NCBI RefSeq assembly: GCF_014648595.1
Contig: NZ_BMRK01000002.1
Span: forward strand, 275,666 to 339,665
Direction of reading: 5' to 3'
Length of the DNA: 64,000 nt
DNA from: Nocardioides luteus
GTDB taxonomy: Bacteria > Actinomycetota > Actinomycetes > Propionibacteriales > Nocardioidaceae
Below, in pieces: positions 34,043-41,848 of this stretch. The position numbers and the translations under genes were made by a program. The notes beneath the pieces are model-generated. The model searched no databases and was not told the DNA's origin. It saw only the letters and a program-made list of their open reading frames with translations. How positions within the stretch are numbered: the first letter of the stretch is position 1; the number at the start of each line of letters is the position of its first letter.

Positions 34043-34591
34043 GTGAGCCGAAATCTTCAAGCCGCCCGCGACGAGGCCCGATCACTCGTAGAACCGTTAG
34101 GCCAGAGGTGGATGCACGTTTCAGCGGTAGGCCGGAAGGCGGAGACGGTTGCTGTTGAGCTCGGCTTAAGCTCAGATCTGCTCGGGGCAGCCTGTTGGCT
34201 CCATGACATTGGGTACGCCCCCGCATTGGTCCAGACGGGGATGCATGCGATCGACGGAGCACGTTACCTCCGTCGCACGGGATGGGACGAGCGGATCGTC
34301 TCGATGGTTGCCCACCACTCCTGCGCGATCCTCGAGGCCGAAGAGCGCGGGCTTGCGCATGAGCTTGCCGACTACCAGCGCCCCCCAGAGGTGTATGAGG
34401 ATGCAGTCTGCTTCTGCGACATGACCACAGGGCCCGACGGGTCCCCCGTCATTGTCCGTGACCGGCTGGCCGAAATTGAGGTCCGCTACGGGCCAGAGCA
34501 CTTGGTGACGCGGTTCATCCGTCGGGCTCGTCCGCAAATTATCGACGCGGTTGTGCGCGTTGATGAGCGACGTGCGGCTGCTTCGGCGTGA
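34043..34591 (+). CDS. HD-domain phosphohydrolase-like protein
   Basis: 182 residues from GTG 34043 (34034 also possible). HD superfamily metal ligands are visible: H in WMHVSAVGRKA, HD in CWLHDIGYAP, H in TGMHAIDGARYL and HH in MVAHHSCA. The HDIGYA form fits the YqeK/HDIG phosphohydrolase group acting on nucleotides or nucleotide-like ligands. No partner domain. It is divergent from the DUF6119 gene and ends one base before the Nudix stop, so stops converge with no space. Confidence 0.8.
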   Translation: MSRNLQAARDEARSLVEPLGQRWMHVSAVGRKAETVAVELGLSSDLLGAACWLHDIGYAPALVQTGMHAIDGARYLRRTGWDERIVSMVAHHSCAILEAEERGLAHELADYQRPPEVYEDAVCFCDMTTGPDGSPVIVRDRLAEIEVRYGPEHLVTRFIRRARPQIIDAVVRVDERRAAASA

Positions 34592-35083
34592 TTAAGTCGA
34601 GGCGTTAATTTGGTCGATGTGGGGCCAACGCTTGTTGAGCGCCCAGTCGATGCGTACGCGCTGGCTGCGGTCCATCTGGAGGCTTGGCACCTTCTCGGGG
34701 TCGACCCATTCGACGCTGAGGCTCTCCTTGCTCGGCTTCGGATCGCCGGAGAGGTATCGGCCGGCGTAGATGACGGTGAACTCTTGGCGGACCTCGCCGT
34801 CTGAGGTGTACTCGATCCGGTGGAGCGGGTCGGTCCAGATGCCGACTAGATCCGTGATGGCGACAGAGATTCCGGTCTCCTCGAACGTTTCTCGAGCTGC
34901 GCATGCAGTGAGGGATTCGCCGGGGTCCATCGCTCCGCCGGGCATTGACCAGTTGCCGTTGTCGTCGCGGCGGATGAGCAGGACTCGCCCGTCCTCGTCG
35001 CGCACGAACGCTCCAGCGCTCGGTTTGATGCTGTTGACCTCCGGCGCGGCGGGGTCGTCGTACCAGTCGATCCTTCGGCCCAT
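34592..35083 (-). CDS. Nudix hydrolase (candidate Pif-like immunity factor)
   Basis: 163 residues. The Nudix box is complete: GGAMDPGESLTACAARE followed by TFEETGI, matching GX5EX7REUXEEXGU. It hydrolyses a nucleoside diphosphate linked to some moiety. In pSAM2 the Pif protein, which contains a Nudix motif, blocks redundant transfer between element-bearing cells; a Nudix gene in the same kind of element may do likewise. ATG 35083 was taken over a TTG two codons earlier. It follows the XRE gene by 17 bases on the same strand. Confidence 0.85.
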   Translation of the reverse strand: MGRRIDWYDDPAAPEVNSIKPSAGAFVRDEDGRVLLIRRDDNGNWSMPGGAMDPGESLTACAARETFEETGISVAITDLVGIWTDPLHRIEYTSDGEVRQEFTVIYAGRYLSGDPKPSKESLSVEWVDPEKVPSLQMDRSQRVRIDWALNKRWPHIDQINAST

Positions 35084-35100
35084 GCCCAACAGGCTACGAC

Positions 35101-35835
35101 TCAGGCGGGCGCGGCGTCCTTCCAGACCCGATCGAAGGCGGCGGCGTAGTAGTTGAAGAGATGCGCGTCGGCCGCTCGCTGGTAGTGGAAGACGGGCGAG
35201 TCTTTCGCCGGCGCTCCGTGGGTGTGCGTGTTCGCGAGGACCTCATCGTCGAAGCGGTAGAGCGATACGTACAGCGGGGCGTCCTGCTGTCGCACCTCCA
35301 CGCCAGGCAGGCCCTTGACCTCGGCGAGGTACTCCAGGGTGGATCGCGCCCGCTCGGGAAGCGCCGGCAGACCTTCGTTGAGGCCTCGCAGACGGACGGC
35401 TTCGCTCTCTGGGTCACCCAAAGCAATACGGACCTGTCCCCCGGCCGCTGAGATGCGCTCGATCTCCGCAGCCAGCCCGTAGACCTCGACCAGGAATCCA
35501 CCGGAGTAGGCGAGCACGTCCAGGCGCTTCGATGTGCGCGTTAGCAGGGAGCGCCACACATCGCCGGGGACGCTCTCACGACTGGGCCACAGCTGCACCA
35601 GCTCGGACTGAGCAGATGATGCAGCTCGAGAGTCCAAGAGCAGCTGAGGCCACAGGTGGGTCTCCTCGTAGCCGAGGGCCTCCGCCACGCGTGCGCGGGT
35701 TCCCGGGTGAGGCACACGTCCCTGACTGATCCAGCGCTCAACGCTCTTCGGGTCGACGCCTACAGCCCCGGCCAGGGACGCGGCAGTCATGCCCTTGTTC
35801 GTGAGTGCGGATCGGATGCGCTGGTTCGCTGCCAT
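35101..35835 (-). CDS. XRE-type regulator with C-terminal sensor-like domain
   Basis: 244 residues. An N-terminal helix-turn-helix (IRSALTNKGMTAASLAGAVG then VDPKSVERWISQGR) is followed by a domain of about 150 residues resembling a phospholipase D-like or DUF5919-type fold (LDVLAYSGGFLVEVYGLAAE, VRIALGDPESEAVRLRG). ATG 35835 has GGAGTC directly upstream; the 12-codon in-frame extension is encoded by operator-like repeats and is unlikely to be translated. It is divergent from the Pra-tra-rep operon, so it probably controls element activation. Confidence 0.8.
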   Translation of the reverse strand: MAANQRIRSALTNKGMTAASLAGAVGVDPKSVERWISQGRVPHPGTRARVAEALGYEETHLWPQLLLDSRAASSAQSELVQLWPSRESVPGDVWRSLLTRTSKRLDVLAYSGGFLVEVYGLAAEIERISAAGGQVRIALGDPESEAVRLRGLNEGLPALPERARSTLEYLAEVKGLPGVEVRQQDAPLYVSLYRFDDEVLANTHTHGAPAKDSPVFHYQRAADAHLFNYYAAAFDRVWKDAAPA

Positions 35836-35850
35836 GACTCCATTCTCGGG

Positions 35851-35869
35851 CAAATGTCCCCAAATGTCC
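35851..35869. promoter_or_regulatory. Direct-repeat operator between XRE and Pra genes
   Basis: Two CAAATGTCC copies at 35851 and 35861, exactly one helical turn apart, 16 bases upstream of the XRE start. The position in the divergent promoter region makes it the likely XRE binding site. Confidence 0.55.
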
Positions 35870-35957
35870 ATCGTTTGAGGTGAAGACGTCCCCTGGTTTC
35901 GCGGGTCAATGGATACAAGCCGGAAGAGGTCCGGCCAACCACATTGGAGATCAAGTC

Positions 35958-36425
35958 ATGGCGATGAAGCAGCGTTTCGCAGTCCAGCACGGCGACGTGT
36001 TCCCGCAGGGAGCGTTCCTCAAGGGCGAGGTCGAGCCGGTCCTCGACTTCCAGGCCGGCAAGCGGGCCGATGGGTCGATGCCCCAGCAGCTCGACAAGGA
36101 CACCGGCCTCCCGGTCTGGCAGGTCGTCATCCTCGACGCCGACGACACCGCGGGAAAGAAGGACACCGCGATCACGGTCAAGTTCGCCGCCAAGCACCAG
36201 CCCGTGCCCCCGGCCAACGACACCCCGTTCCCCTGGACTCCGGTGGAGTTCGTCGGTCTGACCGCTCTGCCGTACGTGGAGTACACGGGCGGGAAGAACA
36301 AGGAGAACCAGGACCGGACCCGGATCACCTGGTCCTACCGCGCCGAGTCGATGGTCAAGCCCGGCGAGAACCCCGCACGCAAGCCCGCTGCCGGTGCTGC
36401 TGCCGCGAACTCGAAGGCCGCGTGA
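35958..36425 (+). CDS. Pra-like activator of element replication, integration and excision
   Basis: 155 residues from ATG 35958. It matches the family annotated in actinobacterial elements as plasmid replication, integration and excision activator: FPQGAFLKGEVEPVLDFQAG, DKDTGLPVWQVVILDADDTA, QPVPPANDTPFPWTPVEFVG, then ITWSYRAESM. In pSAM2 Pra switches on repSA, xis and int. First gene of the rightward operon, opposite the XRE repressor. The next start overlaps its stop (TGATG). Confidence 0.8.
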   Translation: MAMKQRFAVQHGDVFPQGAFLKGEVEPVLDFQAGKRADGSMPQQLDKDTGLPVWQVVILDADDTAGKKDTAITVKFAAKHQPVPPANDTPFPWTPVEFVGLTALPYVEYTGGKNKENQDRTRITWSYRAESMVKPGENPARKPAAGAAAANSKAA

Positions 36426-36769
36426 TGAGTGCCGCCCCCGCCTCCGACAAGCCCGCGGGGATCGTGCTGACTGCGGTGAGCCGACGTTTTGCTCTCGTCG
36501 ATGCCCCGGCACTGACGGACTCGAAGGGCAAGACCTTCTACGCCGCGGTGCTGCTGGTCGAGGAGTACACCGACGATGCGGTGGCGGTGACGATCTCGGG
36601 GCAGATCTTCGACGAGATCGGCCCGGTCGACCGTAGCTCGTCCATGCGTTGGCTCGACGGCGAACGGTTCGCGGGCGGGATCGCCAAGGGCATTCCCGCC
36701 CTCGCGACCGCTCCCGGCTGGGTGGTCGACCTCGTCGAGGACGTCCTGATTCCTAGGGACGCAGCGTGA
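36425..36769 (+). CDS. Element-encoded hypothetical protein, 114 aa
   Basis: ATG 36425 overlaps the Pra stop. Reads MSAAPASDKPAGIVLTAVSR, with beta-rich AVLLVEEYTDDAVAVTISGQ and an acidic C-terminus. No family recognised. Overlap with genes on both sides (TGATG, GTGA) places it firmly in the transfer/replication operon. Confidence 0.7.
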   Translation: MSAAPASDKPAGIVLTAVSRRFALVDAPALTDSKGKTFYAAVLLVEEYTDDAVAVTISGQIFDEIGPVDRSSSMRWLDGERFAGGIAKGIPALATAPGWVVDLVEDVLIPRDAA

Positions 36770-36942
36770 GTGTCTACCTGGTGTGGATCGGCGATGGGTC
36801 CGACCCCGCGCACTTCGCCGGGCTCAACGCCGATCTCACCCTGTGCGGGCGACCCAACGCCGGGACCTCCTGGACCTGGGACTACCCCGATCTCTCAACC
36901 CCGGTGTGCCCGACCTGCCGCGCCAAAGCCGCTCGCCTGTGA
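36766..36942 (+). CDS. Small zinc-ribbon-like protein, 58 aa
   Basis: GTG 36766 overlaps the previous stop by four bases; TGA at 36942. Begins VSVYLVWIGDGSDPAHFAGL and carries C in TLCGRPN plus CPTC near the end, a possible zinc site. Third codon positions are almost all G or C. Too short for many gene finders. Function unknown. Confidence 0.65.
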   Translation: MSVYLVWIGDGSDPAHFAGLNADLTLCGRPNAGTSWTWDYPDLSTPVCPTCRAKAARL

Positions 36943-37040
36943 GCACACCCCACATTCGCCCGCCGGCCGTCATGGAAGGGGAAGCCGTGGCGGCTGGCGG
37001 GATCCAGCAACAGCAGCAACACGAATGGAAGGAGTACGTG

Positions 37041-38366
37041 ATGAACGAGACGATCATCTACGGCCTCGGCGGCTTGGTCGCCTTGGCGATCGCGGTCCTG
37101 GTCGTGATCAAACCGACCCGACCCGCTGCGCTGGCTGCCCTGGGGTGGCTGGCCTCGATTGGCCGGCGGGCCTGGTGGTGGCTGCGGTTCCGCCTCACCT
37201 GGAAGTCAGTCGCCCGTGAGGCCGGCCTGTCCAAGCGCCGCACGAAGCGCGTCAAGCGGATGGGTGTTGGTGAGGAGTCCATCGAGAAGTGGCGCGATCC
37301 TCGCCTCAAGCGAGTGAAGACCTCCGCGCACTCGGTGACGCTCAAGGTCCGTACCCGCAGGGGCCAGGCCCTGGCCGACCTCGAGGCCTTCGCCCCCAAA
37401 CTGGCCGCGACCTACAGCGCCGACGCCTACCGGGTGTTCCCGGCCAAGCGCCGCGCCGGCTCGACGGTGATGTTCGAGCTGGTGATGCGGGACCTGATCA
37501 AGACCCCCGCTGTCGCGGCGAAGCCCGACCCTCGGATGCAGACCGAAACCGTCCGGCTCGGCCGCCGGCAGTCCGGCAAACCGTTCGATCTCCAGATCGA
37601 GCAGCGCCACACCGTCGCGGTGGGTGCCTCCGGCTCCGGGAAGGGCTCAATCCTGTGGGGCGTCGTCGGTTCCCTGGCTCCCTCGATCGCTGTTGATGCG
37701 GTCCGTGCCTACGGCATCGACCTCAAAGGCGGCATGGAACTCACCATGGGCGCCCCGCTGTTCACCAAGATCGCCGTCACTGGTGAGCAGGCCGTGGAGA
37801 TGCTGCGCGACTTCGTAGCGATCGCTGACCAGCGCACCGAGGAACTCCGTGGGCACTCGCGCAATCACAAGCCCGGACCGGGGGATCCGCTCTACCTCCT
37901 GGTCATCGATGAGCTGGCCTCGCTGACCGCCTATGCGGATCGGGAGGTGAAGCAGGAGGCCGAGCGGCTGTTGAAGCGGCTTCTCTCCATCGGCCGCGCT
38001 GTGGGCGTCGTGGTGGTCGCGTTCGTGCAGGACCCGCGTAAGGAGGTCATCGACATGCGCGGCCTGTTCACCCAGACCATCGCGCTCCGGCTCCGCTCGG
38101 CCATGGAGACCAACATGGTCCTGGGCGACGGCATGGCCCCCTTCGCCCCGGCACACCGGATCCTCAAGGGAGCACAGGGCACGGCATGGATCATCGACGA
38201 GGACGGCTCCACCGACCGCGTACGGGCCGACTACTGGTCCGATGACCTCATCCGCCGTGTGGCTTCGCTCTACCCGGCAGAGCCGGAGCTGGTCACGATT
38301 TCGGACGCTGCTCCTGGTGACCTGCCGGGAATGCAGCTCTCCCTCACCGATGGGGGCTCGCGATGA
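37041..38366 (+). CDS. FtsK/SpoIIIE-type DNA translocase (TraB/TraSA)
   Basis: 441 residues from ATG 37041, which has AAGGAG seven bases upstream; an overlapping GTG 36939 would add 34 Gln-rich residues. One N-terminal helix (GLGGLVALAIAVLVVI), then the motor with Walker A GASGSGKGS and Walker B LLVIDELASL. In AICEs this single hexameric pump moves double-stranded DNA between mycelia or cells. Four-base overlap with the WhiB-like gene. Confidence 0.88.
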   Translation: MNETIIYGLGGLVALAIAVLVVIKPTRPAALAALGWLASIGRRAWWWLRFRLTWKSVAREAGLSKRRTKRVKRMGVGEESIEKWRDPRLKRVKTSAHSVTLKVRTRRGQALADLEAFAPKLAATYSADAYRVFPAKRRAGSTVMFELVMRDLIKTPAVAAKPDPRMQTETVRLGRRQSGKPFDLQIEQRHTVAVGASGSGKGSILWGVVGSLAPSIAVDAVRAYGIDLKGGMELTMGAPLFTKIAVTGEQAVEMLRDFVAIADQRTEELRGHSRNHKPGPGDPLYLLVIDELASLTAYADREVKQEAERLLKRLLSIGRAVGVVVVAFVQDPRKEVIDMRGLFTQTIALRLRSAMETNMVLGDGMAPFAPAHRILKGAQGTAWIIDEDGSTDRVRADYWSDDLIRRVASLYPAEPELVTISDAAPGDLPGMQLSLTDGGSR

Positions 38367-38638
38367 CTACGCCGGCTTGGATGGAGCACGCCGCGTGCAC
38401 GACGCGAGAGACTCGCGGTCTGCCGTGGACCACCGACGAGATCGAGACCCCGTCGGTCCTGGTCGAGCTGATGCAGGAGACCTGCGCCAGCTGCCCGGTC
38501 CGGCTCGCCTGCGCCGCGTACGCCCGTACCGCTACCGGTGGCTGGTGGGCCGGCGTCGACCGCGCCTCTGAGCCTGCCGACCTCCTCGACTTGCTGGACG
38601 TTCTCCCCGTGACTTCCCTCCTGGACGGTGCCGCGTGA
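38363..38638 (+). CDS. WhiB-like iron-sulphur transcription factor
   Basis: 91 residues. The four Wbl cysteines are present: C12, then CASCPVRLAC (CxxCx5C), with the turn motif seen as GGWWAGVD and a hydrophobic C-terminus. Wbl proteins bind a [4Fe-4S] cluster and work with sigma factors. It overlaps both the translocase and rep genes by four bases, so it is an operon member and may tune the element's own transcription. Confidence 0.8.
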   Translation: MTTPAWMEHAACTTRETRGLPWTTDEIETPSVLVELMQETCASCPVRLACAAYARTATGGWWAGVDRASEPADLLDLLDVLPVTSLLDGAA

Positions 38639-40266
38639 CCATCTCGACCAGCTCGACCATGGATGCGCCGGGCATCCACAGTGACGCATCGTCCTCGGCT
38701 CGGGGCTCGTTCCCTGGGTATGGGGAGGATGCGCCGCTGGATCTGTCCGGACTCACCCCGGCCGCCTTCAGCGCCGTGGGCGCCCGACTTCTCGACGGCT
38801 CGTTCGACGCCTGGGCCGAGACCGCAGCCGCGGTGAAGTACTGCGCCCACCCGATCCGGCTCTCTGGATCCTCGACCACGATTGATGCCCGTAGCGGGGA
38901 GCTTGTCGGCACGTTCTCGTCCGCGAATGCCCCGCTCGGGGTGCTCTACCGTCCCTGCGGCAACCGCCGCGCCGACGTCTGCCCCTCCTGCTCGAGGACC
39001 TACGCCCGCGACACCTACGCCATGATCAACGCCGGCCTGGTCGGCGGGAAGACCATCCCCGCCACGGTCGCAGACAACCCGCTGCTCTTCGTCACCTTCA
39101 CCGCACCCTCCTTCGGCCACGTCCACGGACCCCGCCCGAAGAACGGACAACCGGTTGGCGGACGGTGCCGGCCACGCTCCGCCAGGCCCGGACAGCCTGT
39201 CACCTGCGAGCACGGCCGCCCCCTGGGCTGCATGAGCGTCCACGGTCCCGACGATTCCGCCAATGGCGCGCCACTGTGCCCCGAGTGTCACGACACCAAC
39301 AGCGCCGTGATCTGGCAGTGGCACGCCCCGGAACTGTGGCGACGCACCACCATCGCCCTGCGCCGTGCCCTGGCGCACCAACTCGGCGTCACCGAGACCC
39401 GCCGCAAGCCCACCAAGAAGAACCCGACCCCTCCGCCGCCCCTGGCCGATGTGGCCTCGGTGCAGTTCGCCAAGGTCGCCGAATACCAAGCCCGCGGCCT
39501 GATCCATTTCCACGCCCTCATCCGCCTGGACGGTCCCGATGGTCCCGGATCACCGGCACCCCTGGACGGCCGCACCCTGGGCCGGCTCCTGGAGCACGCC
39601 GCCGGCGACGTCCACCTCGAGGCACCTCCCGTCGACGACAGCGACACTGCCCGGGTCCTGTGCTGGGGGAAGCAGCTCGACGTCCGGGTCGTACGCGACA
39701 CCAACCGCACCGACGACCCCGACGGGCCGCTGACCCCGGGACAGGTCGCCGGCTATCTGGCGAAGTACGCCACCAAGGACGCCAACTCGATCCGAGCTGA
39801 CCGGCCGGTCGAGCACATCGCCGAGTTCGCCTCGAGGTGCCGACTACTCAGCGCTCGAGCACGTGAGCACTACGGGCCCCACGTCGACGCCAACGGAACG
39901 CCGGCCAACCCCTACCAGCTCCTGGGGAAGTGGGCGCACATGCTCGGGTTCCGGGGCCACTTCTCCACCAAGTCCCGCCGCTACTCCGTCACCCTCGGCC
40001 AACTCCGCCGCGCCCGCGCCAAGTACCGCGACCTCGTAGCGACCGCCGAGCACGACGAAGACGCCCGTAAAGCCCTGCTCGACCTCGAGGAGCTCGAAGC
40101 CCGGCTCCTGGCCGACGACACCGAAACAACCCTCGTCATCGGCAACTGGACCTACCAAGGCACCGGCTGGACCAACCCCGGCGACGAAACCCTCGCCCTC
40201 GCGGCCGCGGCTCGAGCCCGTGAGTACGAGCAATGGAAAGCCCAGACCAAGAACACCAACCGATGA
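38635..40266 (+). CDS. RepSA-type replication initiator
   Basis: 543 residues. Cys-rich N-terminal part (CGNRRADVCPSCSRTYARDT, later CPECHDTNS). The rolling-circle signature follows: HUH motif in RGLIHFHALIRLDG and a tyrosine motif in VAGYLAKYATKDAN. This is the plan of pSAM2 RepSA. It nicks the element's double-strand origin after excision. GTG 38635 overlaps the WhiB-like gene. The origin may lie within or just after this gene; I see no definite site. Confidence 0.88.
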   Translation: MTISTSSTMDAPGIHSDASSSARGSFPGYGEDAPLDLSGLTPAAFSAVGARLLDGSFDAWAETAAAVKYCAHPIRLSGSSTTIDARSGELVGTFSSANAPLGVLYRPCGNRRADVCPSCSRTYARDTYAMINAGLVGGKTIPATVADNPLLFVTFTAPSFGHVHGPRPKNGQPVGGRCRPRSARPGQPVTCEHGRPLGCMSVHGPDDSANGAPLCPECHDTNSAVIWQWHAPELWRRTTIALRRALAHQLGVTETRRKPTKKNPTPPPPLADVASVQFAKVAEYQARGLIHFHALIRLDGPDGPGSPAPLDGRTLGRLLEHAAGDVHLEAPPVDDSDTARVLCWGKQLDVRVVRDTNRTDDPDGPLTPGQVAGYLAKYATKDANSIRADRPVEHIAEFASRCRLLSARAREHYGPHVDANGTPANPYQLLGKWAHMLGFRGHFSTKSRRYSVTLGQLRRARAKYRDLVATAEHDEDARKALLDLEELEARLLADDTETTLVIGNWTYQGTGWTNPGDETLALAAAARAREYEQWKAQTKNTNR

Positions 40267-40278
40267 AGGAGTGAAGTG

Positions 40279-40473
40279 ATGAGCGAGACAGTCGTCGTCC
40301 CGGTGCTCTACCGGGTTGAGGAAGCGGCCGAGGCGATGCGCATCAGTCGGTCTGTCATCTACGAGCTGATCCGTTCGGATCGTCTGCGGACGGTCAAGGT
40401 CGGTCGTAGCCGCCGGGTTCCGGTCGATGCCCTGGCGGAGTGCGTCGCCCTGCTCGCTGAGGAGGCGGCATGA
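40279..40473 (+). CDS. xis: Excisionase (MerR/AlpA-type helix-turn-helix)
   Basis: 64 residues: YRVEEAAEAMRISRSVIYEL and RTVKVGRSRRVPVDAL form the winged-helix excisionase signature. It bends att DNA to favour excision by the integrase. ATG 40279 has AAGGAG eight bases upstream; GTG 40276 is also possible. The stop overlaps the int start (ATGA). Confidence 0.88.
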   Translation: MSETVVVPVLYRVEEAAEAMRISRSVIYELIRSDRLRTVKVGRSRRVPVDALAECVALLAEEAA

Positions 40474-41678
40474 GCACCGAAGACAAGAAGTCTCGTCGAG
40501 CTCGAGGCGATGGTGGTGTGCGCTGGGATGAGAGGCGCCAGCGCTACATCGCTGAGAAGACGGTGGGATACGACGGTCGCGGGAAGCGCATCGTCAAGAC
40601 CGGCACCGGCAAGAGCGAGTCGGCGGCTCTGCGCAACCTGCGCGATCGCATCCGTGAGTACGAGGTCGGCCTCATGCCCGCGGCTCATCGGGTGACCGTG
40701 GCTCAGGTCTGTGAGGACTGGTTGAAGTTCGAGCGCTCGGACGTGGGGGAGAAGACGAAGGAGGGCGACAGTGACAAGTACCGGGTGCACATAAAGCCGC
40801 ATCTGGGCGGGCGTCGTCTGAAGGATCTTCGTCCGGATGAGGTCGACAAGTGGCTGCTCAAGCTGTCGTCGGATCTGTCGACCTCGACGCTCAAGCAGGT
40901 TCGCTCCGTGCTGCGGCGGTCGATCAATCGGGCGGTGAAGCGTGGGCTGGCTGAGCGAAACGTCGTCGACCTGTGCCCTGCTCCGAAGGGTCGGACGGGT
41001 CGTCCGTCGAAGTCGCTGACGCTCCAGCAGGCCTCGGACATCCTGGAGAAGACGCGCACGCACCATATTCACCCGTACATCGCGGTCTCGCTGCTCGTCG
41101 GCGTACGTCCTGAGGAAGTCCGGGCGCTCCGGTGGGATCGTGTGCACCTCGACGAGGCGACCCCCTACATCGAGGTGTGGCGTTCCGTGCGGGCCGGCGG
41201 AGACACGAAGACGAAGAAGTCGAAGCGGACTCTCGCGGTCTCCGGTTACGTCGTGGCGATGCTTGAGCGTGCCCGACGTGAGCAGGTCGAGATTCGGGAA
41301 CGTGCGGGGGATCGGTGGCAGGAGAACGACCTGGTGTTTCCGTCCCTCGTCGGCACCGAGCAGGATGCACACAATGTGCGCCGGATGTTCCGCGATGCTC
41401 TTCGCCTGGTTCCCGGCATCGATCCCGACGAGTGGGTGCCTTACGAGCTGCGTCACTCGTTCGTCTCGATCCTGTCCGAGCGGGGGATGCCGGTCGAGGA
41501 GATCTCGCGTCTCATGGGCCACAAGGGAACGGCGGTGACTGAGCTGGTCTATCGTCACGAGCTGCGACCGGTGATCGAGTCCGGGGCCAGTGTCATGGAC
41601 AGCGTATTTCCGCTCTCCCTCGAGGACGCCGGCGAAGACGTCGAGGACGAGGAAGGCAACGACGATGATGCAGCGTAG
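40470..41678 (+). CDS. int: Tyrosine recombinase/integrase of the element
   Basis: 402 residues. An N-terminal AP2-like arm-binding domain (GGVRWDERRQRYIAEKTVGY), a SAM-like core-binding domain and a catalytic domain with Arg in GVRPEEVRALRW, HxxR in ELRHSFVS, His in GHKG and nucleophilic Tyr in ELVYRHEL. It ends 78 bases from the right att core, as usual for tRNA-specific integrases. Acidic tail of about 25 residues. Confidence 0.93.
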   Translation: MSTEDKKSRRARGDGGVRWDERRQRYIAEKTVGYDGRGKRIVKTGTGKSESAALRNLRDRIREYEVGLMPAAHRVTVAQVCEDWLKFERSDVGEKTKEGDSDKYRVHIKPHLGGRRLKDLRPDEVDKWLLKLSSDLSTSTLKQVRSVLRRSINRAVKRGLAERNVVDLCPAPKGRTGRPSKSLTLQQASDILEKTRTHHIHPYIAVSLLVGVRPEEVRALRWDRVHLDEATPYIEVWRSVRAGGDTKTKKSKRTLAVSGYVVAMLERARREQVEIRERAGDRWQENDLVFPSLVGTEQDAHNVRRMFRDALRLVPGIDPDEWVPYELRHSFVSILSERGMPVEEISRLMGHKGTAVTELVYRHELRPVIESGASVMDSVFPLSLEDAGEDVEDEEGNDDDAA

Positions 41679-41695
41679 TCAGGCAGTTCGTCAGG
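41678..41695 (+). promoter_or_regulatory. Candidate right arm-type site
   Basis: GTCAGGCAGTTCGTCAGG, overlapping the last base of int. It differs at one position from 31370-31387 and lies 62 bases inside the right core. Confidence 0.5.
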
Positions 41696-41756
41696 ATTTG
41701 GCCCTTCGGCCGCTGCCCTCGGCTCAGTCGCTCTCGCGTTTTGCCTGGTCAGAGTG

Positions 41757-41800
41757 GGTGGAGCGTAGGGGACTCGAACCCCTAACCCCCTGCTTGCAAA
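41757..41800. repeat. Right att repeat within tRNA-Ala
   Basis: 44 bases identical to 31239-31282, running from the anticodon loop through the T-arm to the 3' end of tRNA-Ala. Insertion therefore keeps the tRNA intact on this side. Confidence 0.92.
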
Positions 41801-41831
41801 GCAGGTGCGCTACCAATTGCGCCAACGCCCC
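41759..41831 (-). tRNA. tRNA-Ala (anticodon TGC)
   Basis: Minus strand. Acceptor GGGGCGT/ACGCTCC with one G-T pair, D-arm GCGCAATTGGTAGCGC, anticodon loop TTTGCAA in stem CCTGC/GCAGG, T-arm AGGGGTTCGAGTCCCCT. No encoded CCA. The pair tRNA-Ile/tRNA-Ala after gyrA is the usual actinobacterial arrangement. It is the AICE target. Confidence 0.95.
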
Positions 41832-41848
41832 GGACGGGTGTCCGTCGG

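Larger units (their letters stand above)
31239..41800 (+). mobile_element. Integrated AICE (pSAM2-like integrative and conjugative element) in tRNA-Ala
   Basis: 10.56 kb bounded by identical 44-bp direct repeats, the right one forming the 3' half of tRNA-Ala(TGC). Modules in order from the right end: tyrosine integrase, excisionase, RepSA-type rolling-circle initiator, WhiB-like protein, FtsK/TraB DNA translocase, two small proteins and a Pra-like activator, then XRE regulator, Nudix hydrolase, HD protein, DUF6119 protein and tiny ORFs as cargo. This is the standard AICE core that transfers double-stranded DNA by a single translocase. All core genes look intact, so it may still be mobile. The DUF6119 gene has visibly lower GC than the host. 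Confidence 0.92.

Noticed and set aside
34043-35083. HD and Nudix genes as a classical toxin-antitoxin pair
   Set aside because: They are convergent and not co-transcribed, and both encode enzyme families that usually act alone.
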